From: Scytonema sp. UIC 10036
Lineage (GTDB): Bacteria > Cyanobacteriota > Cyanobacteriia > Cyanobacteriales > Nostocaceae
Assembly: GCF_009725235.1 (NCBI RefSeq)
Contig: NZ_WJFC01000016.1
Span: 45,222-109,221 of the forward strand
Direction: 5' to 3'
DNA length: 64,000 nt
Shown: one piece after another, positions 8,352 through 18,040 of the stretch
Layout: each line of letters begins with the position of its first letter
How positions within the stretch are numbered: position 1 is the stretch's first letter
The notes under the pieces: model-generated
What the model saw: the letters and a program-made list of their open reading frames with translations, nothing else
The model's database searches: none
What the model was told of the DNA's origin: nothing
Translations under genes and position numbers: made by a program

Positions 8352-9140
8352 ATGAAGCAATTTACTGACAAAGTTGTTCTGATTACAGGAGGTAATTCTG
8401 GTATTGGCAAAGCTACAGCATTAGCTTTTGCTTCATGTGGGGCAAAAGTAGCGATCGCTGGCAGGAGAATTACTGAAGGCGAAGAGACTGTTAATTTAAT
8501 TGAAGAAGCAGGTAGTTCAAGTATTTTTATCCCTACAGATATTACGCAAGAAACAGAAGTGAAAAATTTAATAGACCAAACAGTCAAAACTTTTGGTCGT
8601 TTAGATTATGCATTTAATAATGCTGGAACTCCTGGAATTCTCAAAGTCAATATGGATGATTCGGAAGAGAATTGGAATCAAATTATTAACACTAATTTGA
8701 AAGGAGTTTGGCTGTGTATGAAATACCAAATTCCGGAAATGCTTAAAAATGGTGGCGGTGCCATTGTAAATAATGCTTCTATTAGAGGATTAGTTGCTGC
8801 TAATTTAACTAATGGAGCGGAAAATAAACCACAACATAACAATCACTTTTATTGTACTAGCAAACACGCAGTTTTAGGGCTGACTAAATCTTTAGCTGTA
8901 CAATATGCTAAGGATGGTATTAGAATTAATGCTGTTTGCCCAGGAACTATTATAACTCCTATGGTAATGTCAGCTTTAAGTGAGGAAACCATCAAGAGTT
9001 ATGGCGATCGATATCCTATAAAACGATTGGGGACACCGGAAGAAATTGCTCAAGCAGTCTTATGGTTGTGTTCGGATTCAGCTAATTTTATTATTGGACA
9101 TTCATTAGTTTTAGATGGTGGCTTAACTATTCAACATTAG
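8352..9140 (+). CDS. Short-chain dehydrogenase/reductase (SDR)
   Basis: The protein has 262 residues, typical for a classical SDR. The NAD(P)-binding motif TGGNSGIG is at about 12-19, NNAG at about 90, the catalytic Ser in NNASIRG near 141, the YxxxK pair in YCTSK near 169-173, and the PG motif (VCPGTIITP) follows. The C-terminus GHSLVLDGGLTIQH fits the glucose-1-dehydrogenase-like group. The arginine-containing stretch after beta2 (GRRI) hints at NADPH preference, which is inference. The substrate cannot be told. It is a single gene with a palindrome 37 bp upstream. Confidence 0.93.
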   Translation: MKQFTDKVVLITGGNSGIGKATALAFASCGAKVAIAGRRITEGEETVNLIEEAGSSSIFIPTDITQETEVKNLIDQTVKTFGRLDYAFNNAGTPGILKVNMDDSEENWNQIINTNLKGVWLCMKYQIPEMLKNGGGAIVNNASIRGLVAANLTNGAENKPQHNNHFYCTSKHAVLGLTKSLAVQYAKDGIRINAVCPGTIITPMVMSALSEETIKSYGDRYPIKRLGTPEEIAQAVLWLCSDSANFIIGHSLVLDGGLTIQH

Positions 9141-9500
9141 GTTTAGATAGTAATACAGAACCGCATCAATTGGGTAACCTAGATTCTAGTTGGTGCGATA
9201 AGGCACCCATAGAGCAGGCAGTGGCTTATCACAATCCAAACCCACATTTGAGGGCTAAGCAAAGTATACTTGGTTCTCAATATACTGCATCGCACCTTAA
9301 ATAGCGAGATGGCGATCGCTCGCGACATCCATCGGTATGGCTATCAAACACAAGTGCTGGATCTTACAGATAAGCATCTGTTAGACTGTGCAACTTGCAC
9401 AGAAAAGTTTTCATTGGTTAAGAAAGTCACTCAATATCTTCTCAAAAACGAAAAATTCCCTGAGAATGAGAACTGATGGTAGATACCAAGGTCGGGTGCG
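9141..9500. other. Spacer between the SDR and exoprotein genes
   Basis: About 360 bp. It includes a degenerate REP-like palindromic stretch near 9193-9237 (GCGATAAGGC ... GTGGCTTATC). A short open frame at 9270-9476 has no recognisable similarity and may be a decayed fragment. I see nothing else. Confidence 0.5.
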
Positions 9501-12500
9501 ATGTTTGTCAAATTTTCGAGTGGGCGGTGGTTTTGTGGATTGGGGATTTTAGGTAGCGCGATCGCTTTAGAAGCAAGTTGTGCTCTAGCTCAAATATCCT
9601 CAGATGGGACTTTGCCAAATAATACTACAGTCACACTAAATGGCAGCACTTTCAACATTACTGGAGGCACCCAAGCTGGTAGTAATTTGTTCCATAGTTT
9701 CAAAGAGTTTTCCGTTCCCACTGGTGGTACTGCTTTTTTTAATAATGGTATTGACATTGCAAACATTATCAGTAGGGTAACAGGTGGGTCAATTTCTAAT
9801 ATTGATGGATTGATTCGATCCCAGGGTACAGCTAACCTGTTTCTGCTCAACCCAAGTGGTATTATCTTTGGACGAAACGCCAGTTTGAATATCGGCGGTT
9901 CATTTCTTGCAACTACAGCTAATGCCATTCAATTTGGCGATACTGGAATTTTTAGCGCTACCAATCCAGAAACACCAACACAATTGTTGGCGATCGATCC
10001 ATCTGCATTACTCTTCAACCAAATTACAGCACCTATCCAAAATCAATCAATAGCACCAGCAGGGTTAACACCCACAGGCTTTGAATCATCAGGTCTGCGA
10101 GTCCCGGATGGTCGGAGTTTACTGCTAGTGGGTGGTGACATTAAGATGGACTCTGGAAGATTGAGAGCTTACGGTGGACGAGTCGAGTTAGGAGGATTGG
10201 CAACACCCGGAACAGTAGGGCTTGCAGTAGATGGTAACAATTTGAGGTTAAGCTTTCCAGAGAATGTTACCCGATCTGATGTGTCTCTCACAAATCAAGC
10301 TAGTGTACGTGTAGATGCTGGTAGTGGCGGTAGTATTGCAATCAATGCCCGTAATATAGAGCTTTTAGGGGGAAGTCAACTGACTGCTGGCATAGGGGAA
10401 GGCTTGGGGTCAGCTGGCGCTGTTGCGGGAGATATTACCCTCAATGCCACAGGGGAAATAAAAGTGGTAGGGAGTTATATATTCAATGAGGTGCGATCGC
10501 TTGGCATTGGCAATGGCGGAAACATTAATGTCAGCACTGGCTCACTCTCGCTAACGGATGGTGCTCAACTATCTGCCAGCACGTTTGGCACTGGCGATGC
10601 AGGCAGTGTATTAGTGCAAGCAAAAGATTCTGTGTCTGTTACTGGTAACAGTTACATCTTCAGCAATGTGGGAAGTAGAGGCATTGGCAATGGGGGAAAC
10701 ATTAATATTAGCACTGGCTCACTCTCCCTAACCAATGGTGCTCGACTATCTGCCAGCACCTATGGACAGGGAAATGCAGGCAGTGTATTTGTACAAGCAA
10801 AAGATTCTGTGACTGTTGCTGATAACAGTTACATCTCCAGCAATGTGGAAAATGGAGGTGTGGGCAAAGGCGGCAACATCAACATTAATGCAACAACACT
10901 TTCCCTCAAAGATGGCGCTCAACTGCTAACCTTGGTTCGCGGCGTTTCTAACACCGGACTGACTGGTGGAAGAGGGAATGCAGGAAATGTTAACGTTAAC
11001 GCCACAGGGAATGTGACGATCGCCGGGAGCAAAAACGGATTTTCCAGTGCGATCTTCACTACTTTGGAAACAGGGGCAACTGGCAATGCGGGAAACATTA
11101 CTATCACCTCAGACTCGTTGTCCTTAACTGATGGTGCTGGGCTTTTCAGCTCTGTGAGAACAAGGGCGATTGGCAATGGGGGGAACATCGCTATCACCGC
11201 AGCCTCGTTGTCCTTAACTAATGATGTTGGACTGGTTACTAACACCTTTGGAAGTGGGGATGCAGGCAGTGTGTTTTTGCAAGCAAAGGATTCTGTGTCT
11301 GTTACAGGTGACAGTTACATCCTGACCAATGTAGGTCCTTTTGCCGTCGGCAAAGGAGGGAACATTAATATCAACACTGGCTCGCTTTCCATAACTGATG
11401 GTGTTGAACTGGCCACCAGCACTCTTGGAAGTGGGGATGCAGGCAGTGTATTCTTGCAAGTAAACGGTTCTACTTCTATTAGTAATAGCAATATCTTCAG
11501 CGATGTGAATCCAGGAGCAGTGGGCAAAGGGGGAAACATTAATGTCATAACAAGCTCACTCTCCTTAACTAATGGTGCTGGATTACAAGCTAACACTGGT
11601 GGAAAAGGTGATGCGGGTAATTTGTTTGTACAAGCAAAGGATTTTGTTTCTCTTGAAAGAAATGCTAGCATCTTCAGCTCTGTTGAAAATGGAGCAGTGG
11701 GTAATGGTGGCAGCATCAACATTAACGCAGCAACACTATCCCTTACTGATGGCGCTCAACTGGCAACAGGAGTTCGTGAAGCTTCCAACAATCGGCCTAC
11801 AGCACTTGGTAACGCGGGGAATGTTAACGTTAATGTCGCAGGGACATTGAAGATTGCCGGACAGAGAAACGGCTCCTCATCTGGGATTTTTAGCTATGTA
11901 GGACAAGGGGCAACTGGCAGCAAAGGAGGGAACATTTTTATCTCCTCCGGCTCGTTATCCTTAAGCGATGGTGCTACATTACAAGCTAGCACCTTTGGAA
12001 ATGGGAATGCTGGCAATGTGTTTCTAGAAACAAAGGATTCTGTTTCTCTTAGCAATGGGAACATTTTCAACGCTGTAAGAACAGGAGCAGTGGGCAAGGG
12101 AGGAGATATCCAGTTAATAACTGGGTCGCTTTGGATGACCAATGGCGCTCAACTATCTACCAGTACGAATGGAACAGGGAATGCAGGCAATATCACTATT
12201 AATGCCCGTGATACCATTAGTTTGGATGGTGTCAGTAGCGATAGAAGTTTCAGTGCTGTCAGGAGCATAGTAGACACTGAAGGTGTGGGTAACGGAGGTA
12301 ACATCAAGCTGACAACCGGATCGCTATCCTTAACCAATGGCTCTCAACTTGCAGCCGGAACCCGAGGAAAAGGTAATGCAGGCAATGTGATAATTAATGC
12401 CCGTAATAGTGTCTCTTTTAATGTAGGTGATGCTTTCAGTACAGTAGAACGGACAGGAGTTGGTCAAGGTGGGGACATCAAAATTAGCGCTCAAACTCTG

Positions 12501-14756
12501 TCTGTTACCAATGGTGCTCAACTTCAAGCTCTCACCCGAGGAAAAGGTGATGCAGGCAATGTAATAATTAATGCGAGTGGAAAAGTCTCTTTTAATGCAG
12601 CTTATGCTTTCAGCGCAGTAGAAGAACAGAACGCAGAGGGCAAAGGTGGGGACATCAAAATTAACGCTGATTCTGTATCTGTGACCAATGGCGCTCAACT
12701 TATTGCCAGCACCGGAGGAAAAGGTGATGCTGGAAATGTAATAATTGGTGCGAGTGGTAGTGTCTCTTTTGATAGTACAGGTGTTGCCTCTAGCAACGTC
12801 AACGAGACTGGAGTTGGTAAAGGCGGGAACGTGAGCATTAGCGCTGATTCTGTGTCTGTTACCAATGGCGCTCAACTGATTGCCAGCACTGAGGGAAAAG
12901 GTAATGCAGGCAATGTAATAATTGATGCGAGTGGAAAAGTCTCTTTTGATGGTAAAGGTGCTGCTTTCACCCGTGTAGAACAGAACGCAGAGGGCAAAGG
13001 TGGGAACGTTCGTATTAGTGCTGACTCCATGTCTGTTACCAATGACGCTCAACTTCTTGCCAACACTCGAGGAAAAGGTGATGCAGGCAATGTAGTAATT
13101 GATGCGAGTGGAAGTGTTTCTTTTGATGCTAGTGAGGCTTTCAGCAGAGTCAACGAGACAGGAGTTGGCCAGGGTGGGGACATCAGAATTAGCGCTCAAA
13201 CTCTCTCGGTTACCAATGGCGCTCAACTTCAAGCTCTCACCCAAGGAAAAGGCAATGCAGGCAATGTGATAATTGATGTCCGTGGCAGTGCCTCTTTTAA
13301 TGGTACAAGCAGGGATGGTAGAATTCCCAGCGCTGCTGTCAGCAGTGTAAGCGAGACAGGAGTTGGTCAGAGTGGGGACATCAAAATTAGCGCTCAAACT
13401 CTCTCGGTTACCAATGGCGCTCAACTTCTTGCCAACACCCGAGGATTTGGCGATGCTGGAAATGTAATAATTGATGCTCGTAACAGCGTCTCTTTTGATG
13501 CAGGTTCTGCTTTCAGCAGAGTCAACTCAACAGGAGTTGGTTTTGGCGGAGACATCAAAATTAGCGCTGAAAGCCTGTCTGTTACCAATGGCGCTCAACT
13601 TCAAGCTTTCACTGAAGGATTTGGCGATGCAGGTAACATTGAAATCAACGCAAAGAATTCTGTTAGTATTTTTGGAACAGATTCAATCAGGGGATTCTCT
13701 AGTGCCTTATTTACATTTACTAGTCCCAATTCTACTGGCATTGGTGGCGATATCATCGTAGATACGCCAGCCTTATATTTATCAGATGGTGCGGTGTTTG
13801 ATGCACGAACTACCAATAATCGCAACGGTGGCAATATTACCTTAAACGTAAGACAAGCTGAGATTCTTAATGGTGGACAGATCCTCTCTACCTCTTCAAA
13901 CAGTGGAAATGCCGGGAAAATTACGCTCAATGCCACAGACCGAGTGATTGTCAATGGTAGCGATCGCACTTTCGATGACCGTGTTGCTCGATTTGGCACA
14001 GCTGCACCTGTTAATGCTAACAGCGGCTTGTTTGTTCTCTCTCAAGGTTCTGGTATCGCAGGAGACATTGAGGTAAACTCACCCCAAATTCGTTTAGACA
14101 ACACCGGAACTATCAACGCTACATCTGCATCTGGTAATGGCGGTAATATCAACCTACGAGCCAGCGATTTACTACTTTTACGCCGTGGAAGTCAAATCTC
14201 TGCCACTGCGGGAACTGCACGGCAAGGTGGGGATGGTGGTAACATCAACATCAACTCAAAATATATCATTGCTGTTCCAGATGAAGATAGCGATATCACC
14301 GCGAATGCTTTTCAAGGTAGAGGTGGTAACGTCCAAATCAATTCTCAAGGTATCTTTGGTATCGAATCGCGTCCACGGCAAACTGAGAACAGTGATATTA
14401 CAGCCAGTTCTGAGCTAGGCGTTGCAGGTAATATAAATCTCATTACACCTGACAACAGCGCTCTTCAAAATAGCCTCAGCGAGTTACCGCAAAACTCTAT
14501 CGATACCAACGCTCTCATTGCCAACAGTTGCATTGCCCGCACTGGTTCCTCTGAAGGCACATTCACCATTACAGGTTCCGGTGGCTTGCCTTACAGTCCT
14601 GGAGATCCATCTGTTTCACTCTATTCTACAGGAGATGTACGGCAAGTTATATCCAACACCTCAACTTCTTGGAAAAAAGGTGACCCCATTGTCGAACCAA
14701 CAGGAATCTACCAACTGGCTGACGGGCGATTGGTCATCAGTCGAGAATGCCTTTAA
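9501..14756 (+). CDS. Filamentous haemagglutinin-type two-partner secretion exoprotein
   Basis: The protein has 1751 residues. It starts with a signal peptide (hydrophobic GILGSAIALEASCALAQ, cleavage after ALA near residue 30), then a TPS domain from about 31 to 180 (GTQAGSNLFHSFKEFSVP, NIISRVTGG, LFLLNPSGIIFG), which is the secretion signal read by an outer-membrane TpsB pore. The long middle part is a beta-helix with about 18 repeats of roughly 55-65 residues built on GxGGxIxI, SxTNGAQL and G(D/N)AGNV. The repeats at 12300-13650 are very alike at DNA level. The C-terminus has the cyanobacterial tail (LIANSCIARTGSSEGTF) and ends RECL, so two cysteines sit near the end. It is probably a surface or secreted adhesin. 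No TpsB gene is in the window. Confidence 0.92.
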   Translation: MFVKFSSGRWFCGLGILGSAIALEASCALAQISSDGTLPNNTTVTLNGSTFNITGGTQAGSNLFHSFKEFSVPTGGTAFFNNGIDIANIISRVTGGSISNIDGLIRSQGTANLFLLNPSGIIFGRNASLNIGGSFLATTANAIQFGDTGIFSATNPETPTQLLAIDPSALLFNQITAPIQNQSIAPAGLTPTGFESSGLRVPDGRSLLLVGGDIKMDSGRLRAYGGRVELGGLATPGTVGLAVDGNNLRLSFPENVTRSDVSLTNQASVRVDAGSGGSIAINARNIELLGGSQLTAGIGEGLGSAGAVAGDITLNATGEIKVVGSYIFNEVRSLGIGNGGNINVSTGSLSLTDGAQLSASTFGTGDAGSVLVQAKDSVSVTGNSYIFSNVGSRGIGNGGNINISTGSLSLTNGARLSASTYGQGNAGSVFVQAKDSVTVADNSYISSNVENGGVGKGGNININATTLSLKDGAQLLTLVRGVSNTGLTGGRGNAGNVNVNATGNVTIAGSKNGFSSAIFTTLETGATGNAGNITITSDSLSLTDGAGLFSSVRTRAIGNGGNIAITAASLSLTNDVGLVTNTFGSGDAGSVFLQAKDSVSVTGDSYILTNVGPFAVGKGGNININTGSLSITDGVELATSTLGSGDAGSVFLQVNGSTSISNSNIFSDVNPGAVGKGGNINVITSSLSLTNGAGLQANTGGKGDAGNLFVQAKDFVSLERNASIFSSVENGAVGNGGSININAATLSLTDGAQLATGVREASNNRPTALGNAGNVNVNVAGTLKIAGQRNGSSSGIFSYVGQGATGSKGGNIFISSGSLSLSDGATLQASTFGNGNAGNVFLETKDSVSLSNGNIFNAVRTGAVGKGGDIQLITGSLWMTNGAQLSTSTNGTGNAGNITINARDTISLDGVSSDRSFSAVRSIVDTEGVGNGGNIKLTTGSLSLTNGSQLAAGTRGKGNAGNVIINARNSVSFNVGDAFSTVERTGVGQGGDIKISAQTLSVTNGAQLQALTRGKGDAGNVIINASGKVSFNAAYAFSAVEEQNAEGKGGDIKINADSVSVTNGAQLIASTGGKGDAGNVIIGASGSVSFDSTGVASSNVNETGVGKGGNVSISADSVSVTNGAQLIASTEGKGNAGNVIIDASGKVSFDGKGAAFTRVEQNAEGKGGNVRISADSMSVTNDAQLLANTRGKGDAGNVVIDASGSVSFDASEAFSRVNETGVGQGGDIRISAQTLSVTNGAQLQALTQGKGNAGNVIIDVRGSASFNGTSRDGRIPSAAVSSVSETGVGQSGDIKISAQTLSVTNGAQLLANTRGFGDAGNVIIDARNSVSFDAGSAFSRVNSTGVGFGGDIKISAESLSVTNGAQLQAFTEGFGDAGNIEINAKNSVSIFGTDSIRGFSSALFTFTSPNSTGIGGDIIVDTPALYLSDGAVFDARTTNNRNGGNITLNVRQAEILNGGQILSTSSNSGNAGKITLNATDRVIVNGSDRTFDDRVARFGTAAPVNANSGLFVLSQGSGIAGDIEVNSPQIRLDNTGTINATSASGNGGNINLRASDLLLLRRGSQISATAGTARQGGDGGNININSKYIIAVPDEDSDITANAFQGRGGNVQINSQGIFGIESRPRQTENSDITASSELGVAGNINLITPDNSALQNSLSELPQNSIDTNALIANSCIARTGSSEGTFTITGSGGLPYSPGDPSVSLYSTGDVRQVISNTSTSWKKGDPIVEPTGIYQLADGRLVISRECL

Positions 14757-14931
14757 ATCAATTGGTTCCTAAGGACAAGGACAGTCAAATTGGACACACC
14801 TATTCTCTTAAGTTTGAGCGCTACGCAAAGCATACTTAGTCCCTGATGTACCGCATCGCACCTCAAACAGTTCTGAGGGAATTTTGTGTGCTAAATATTT
14901 GTCTAATTTCTTCAATTGTCTCTTTCGCCGC

Positions 14932-17118
14932 TCATTGCTTTTTCTTCAATACAGGAGTCAAATGTTCTGGAAATCCAGCCAACTCAACAGCATTACATCC
15001 AAATTCGTAAGCAAACTCAATGGATTCTCCAGCACCCAATGCAGCATAAAAACCAACGGCAAATTCAATGCTCGCTTTATCTCCAATCTCTTTGTTCATG
15101 CCAATAACATAAGGGATATGCTTGACAATTGCCTCTGCCTGAACTTCTGAGTAACAGGCGTTGAGGACAACACACTCTACATTAGCAGTAAACAATCTAA
15201 ACAATTTAGCCAGCGCCTGTGTGTCTACCAATCGCACGTTTCCTGTTTCATCTTCAAGTGCTAGACCATCATCCCCCGAACCATGACCGCTAAAGTGGAC
15301 GATTTGTGGTTTAAAATCGAGTAGTGCTTGGGACACATCACGCACGCGCACAGCCCACCGTTGCTTGAGGTCAAATTGCTCTCTTCTCTTAGCCCGTTGC
15401 AATCCTATCTCAATTTGTCGGTTTTCTTCATCTAGTCGTAAACGTGAGGTGGTATTTGGGTTGGCTGCTAAGAACAGAATTGTTCTGACCTCATGGATTT
15501 TAGTGCCTTGTAGCGCTGTTTGTACCATATTCTCTAAACTACGAATTCTGCTATCTTTCTCTTTCTCCGCTAAAAGTAATCTCAATTCTTGCTCTGGTAA
15601 GCCCTTGAGTTGATTATAAGTCTCAAAATATTCAGAGCTTAGTTCTGACTTATCAGTCTGCGGTGCAGTTTTCGCTCTGATTAAAAATTTGTCTTCTCCT
15701 CTGACTTCCATCCCCACAATTCGCAGTTCTGCGTCTGGATGATTCTCAGTTAACTGCTTAAAGGAAATCGCTATAGCACGTGGGTCAACGCCTTGGTTAT
15801 GATAAAGGTCGAGGGTGTCAAAAATGGGTTTGATAAAATCTCCAAACTCTCCATCTGCAAACACTTCCTTGTTGTTATCGGGTTTACGAAAGGGGTCAGG
15901 GTTCTCTTTAGTGGGGAGACGCATATAAACGTACTCACACCGTACTCCATCAAATTTGGTATCACTGGTAATACCCCAATCTTGTATATATGCACCCGTA
16001 AGTGTAGCTCCGGTAAAGTCAGCTTGAAACAATTGTGTCTGTACAAGATTAGCTCTAGATAAGTTAGCATCTTGTAGATTAACTTCATTGAGATTGGCTA
16101 TCATGAAGTCGGTATCGATTAAGTTAGCTCCTTGGAAAGTAGCTCTTTTTAAGTTTGCTCCTAAAAAGCTAGTGTTGGTTAAGTTTGCACCTTCTAAGTT
16201 AATTCCACGCAAATCTTGATAGTCAAACTTTTTGTCCTGCCCAACTCCAGTAACCAACAGTTTACGTACTTCTGCTTTATGAAGGTAAGTTGTTCCAGGT
16301 CTTACACGGTCAAGTTTCTTGGTTTTGTGGAAGCAGGTGCGAGTTAGAATAGCTTTTCTAAAATCTGTACTTTTAAGGGTAGCTTCTGTAAAATTAGCAT
16401 CGGTTAAATCAGCACTACGGAAGCTTGTTCCTTTAAAAGCAGCAAAGGCGATCGCGATGTCGCGAATCAGGGCATACTTTGGGTCTCCTTTAAGCGATCG
16501 CCAACTAATATAAATACTTAATAATATAACGGCTGCGGCTGCGGCGATGGCGAAGCCTCCGGCGATAGCTCCGGCTGCGGCGATAGCTCCGGCTGCGGCG
16601 ATGGCGAAGCCTCCGGCGGTAGCTCCGGCTGCGGTGACGGCGAAGCCTCCGGCGATAGCCCCGGCGAAGCCTCCGGTGAAGCCTCCGGCGAAGCCCCCAG
16701 TAAAGCCTCCGACGATGGCTCCGGCTGCGGCGATGGCTCCGGCTCCGGCAACGACGACGTTTGAATTTAACCCTTGGCGAATTATAACTATAAAGACAAT
16801 AATGAGTACTATTAAAGCAACCCAACTTGAAACTCGATTTTCTAAACTTGAATCCTCAAATATATATCTTATTAACGTTCCAAAAGAAGCCGATAAAAAT
16901 CCTGCCAATCCAGATATTAACCATGAAACAAGCACCAAAAACGCTGCCCACCGCTTTTGCAATCCAGCTTTAGCATGGCTGAAGGATGCACCTCTGAGGA
17001 TAGCACCAGTAAAATCAGCGCTTCTTATATCTGCATAGCTAAAATTTGCCCCTGCAAGGTCTTGACCTCTAAACGATCGCCCTCTAAGAATTTGTCCTGA
17101 GTAGTCTTCTAGTGGCAT
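14932..17118 (-). CDS. Pentapeptide / glycine-zipper membrane / pentapeptide / CHAT protease
   Basis: I choose ATG 17118 (MPLEDYSGQILRG); a longer frame opens at 17154. The product has 728 residues. Pentapeptides occupy about 5-50. Two TM segments follow (WAAFLVLVSWLISGLAGF and WVALIVLIIVFIVII). Then comes an 80-residue Gly/Ala segment (GAIAAAGAIVGGFTGGFAGG and similar) ending in another hydrophobic stretch (AVILLSIYI). A second pentapeptide block spans about 230-375, then an alpha/beta linker. The CHAT protease is at about 544-728, with H612 in HFSGHG and C655 in VLNACYSE. The family is caspase-like cysteine proteases. The CHAT domain is close in sequence to that of 4249-5913. The membrane part could insert or oligomerise like glycine-zipper pores, which is inference. 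Confidence 0.88.
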   Translation of the reverse strand: MPLEDYSGQILRGRSFRGQDLAGANFSYADIRSADFTGAILRGASFSHAKAGLQKRWAAFLVLVSWLISGLAGFLSASFGTLIRYIFEDSSLENRVSSWVALIVLIIVFIVIIRQGLNSNVVVAGAGAIAAAGAIVGGFTGGFAGGFTGGFAGAIAGGFAVTAAGATAGGFAIAAAGAIAAAGAIAGGFAIAAAAAVILLSIYISWRSLKGDPKYALIRDIAIAFAAFKGTSFRSADLTDANFTEATLKSTDFRKAILTRTCFHKTKKLDRVRPGTTYLHKAEVRKLLVTGVGQDKKFDYQDLRGINLEGANLTNTSFLGANLKRATFQGANLIDTDFMIANLNEVNLQDANLSRANLVQTQLFQADFTGATLTGAYIQDWGITSDTKFDGVRCEYVYMRLPTKENPDPFRKPDNNKEVFADGEFGDFIKPIFDTLDLYHNQGVDPRAIAISFKQLTENHPDAELRIVGMEVRGEDKFLIRAKTAPQTDKSELSSEYFETYNQLKGLPEQELRLLLAEKEKDSRIRSLENMVQTALQGTKIHEVRTILFLAANPNTTSRLRLDEENRQIEIGLQRAKRREQFDLKQRWAVRVRDVSQALLDFKPQIVHFSGHGSGDDGLALEDETGNVRLVDTQALAKLFRLFTANVECVVLNACYSEVQAEAIVKHIPYVIGMNKEIGDKASIEFAVGFYAALGAGESIEFAYEFGCNAVELAGFPEHLTPVLKKKQ
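16531..16759. repeat. GC-rich low-complexity repeat inside the CHAT gene
   Basis: About 230 bp of imperfect 6-, 9- and 15-bp units (GGCTGCGGCGATGGC, GAAGCCTCCGGC) that encode the Gly/Ala membrane segment on the reverse strand. The stretch is open in several frames because the units lack stop codons. Its composition contrasts with the AT-rich DNA on both sides, and slippage would change the length in multiples of the unit. Confidence 0.85.
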
Positions 17119-17298
17119 AGCTAGGCTTGGAAAATGACTGCAATTACAATTCAATACAAATCCTTTACCACATTTTCCGGCTTTTTAGAGAAATATAACT
17201 TTTCTCGCCTTTAACTAGAAAGCAAATTGCTACGCTTAAACATCGCCTTTATTGTAAAATTATGTTTGCTCGTTTTAGAAACAAGTAATCGCCCCATA

Positions 17299-17665
17299 AT
17301 GAATTGTCCATACTGCGTCCGTAGTGTTTCTGACGTAGATGCCTCTGTAGTTTATCGAGTACCGGGCTACGGCAGACTGTGGCTGTGCGATCGCTACCCA
17401 GTCTGTGATGCTTACGTGGGAGCGCATCCCCAAAGTAATGCCCCGAAAGGAACTTTAGCCAATCGGCAACTGGTGACATTGGCGACGAAATGCTCACGCT
17501 TGTTTTGACCCATTATGGAAATTTGGTAAGATGAGCCGCGACGAGGCTTATAAGTGGCTGTGCGAACAAATGGGACTGACAAGAGAAAAAGCCCATATTG
17601 CCATGTTTAACGAGCAGCAGTGCAGACAAGTGATAAAACTTTGCTTAAATAGAAACGCTGAATAG
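17299..17665 (+). pseudogene. Frameshifted zinc-finger protein of DUF3268 type
   Basis: The first frame from ATG 17299 gives MNCPYCVRSVSD, VVYRVPGYGRLWLCDRYPVCDAYVG and GTLANRQL, the Cys-pair core of the DUF3268 zinc-finger family. It then ends at 17508. One base shift away, the frame continues with NAHACFDPLWKFGKMSR, EAYKWLCEQMG and KAHIAMFNEQQCRQVI up to 17665, which is the expected C-terminal half. The break lies at about 17475-17500. DUF3268 genes are common on phages and plasmids. A sequencing error is possible. Confidence 0.75.
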
Positions 17666-18040
17666 CCAAATGCCGATCGCTTCGGCGCAAGCTGTACCCA
17701 GCTTATCGCAATGCAACGCATCTCCGGAACGCTTTAAATATAAATACTTGTATTACTTTCCAATCGGGCTGTGAAACTACAACCATAACCACATATTTAT
17801 TCAATCGGCTGGGGCTGCCAACTGGTAGGAGATCGCACATTTGCACATTGTAAACAGCGATCGCTCTTACCTCTGCTGTAGGTATCGGAAAACCGTTCAT
17901 TATCTCAAGATTGACTCTTTAGAACCTAAAAATCCAAAAATCTGTGATATTTTACGAAATTGCCACACACGATATTGTAATTACAATCATCCTCTGTTGC
18001 ATAAGTTCAAAGTGTTTTTCAACAAAAGGGTGTAAAATAT
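17666..18040. other. Spacer upstream of the SLATT gene
   Basis: About 375 bp with HIP1-type sites (GCGATCGC near 17858) and no convincing gene. The right half becomes AT-rich towards the SLATT start. No cyclase, SLOG or reverse-transcriptase gene that would normally partner a SLATT protein is present here. Confidence 0.55.

Noticed and set aside
9270..9476. 68-codon forward open frame before the exoprotein gene
   Set aside because: No similarity and the first part lies in REP-like spacer; possibly a fragment, not supported as a gene.
12330..13424. 364-codon reverse frame inside the exoprotein gene
   Set aside because: It follows the DNA repeats of the beta-helix gene, has no start signal and no family resemblance.
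16505..17038. Arg-, Pro- or Ala-rich open frames on both strands
   Set aside because: They arise from the GC-rich repeat inside the CHAT gene, which lacks stop codons in several frames.
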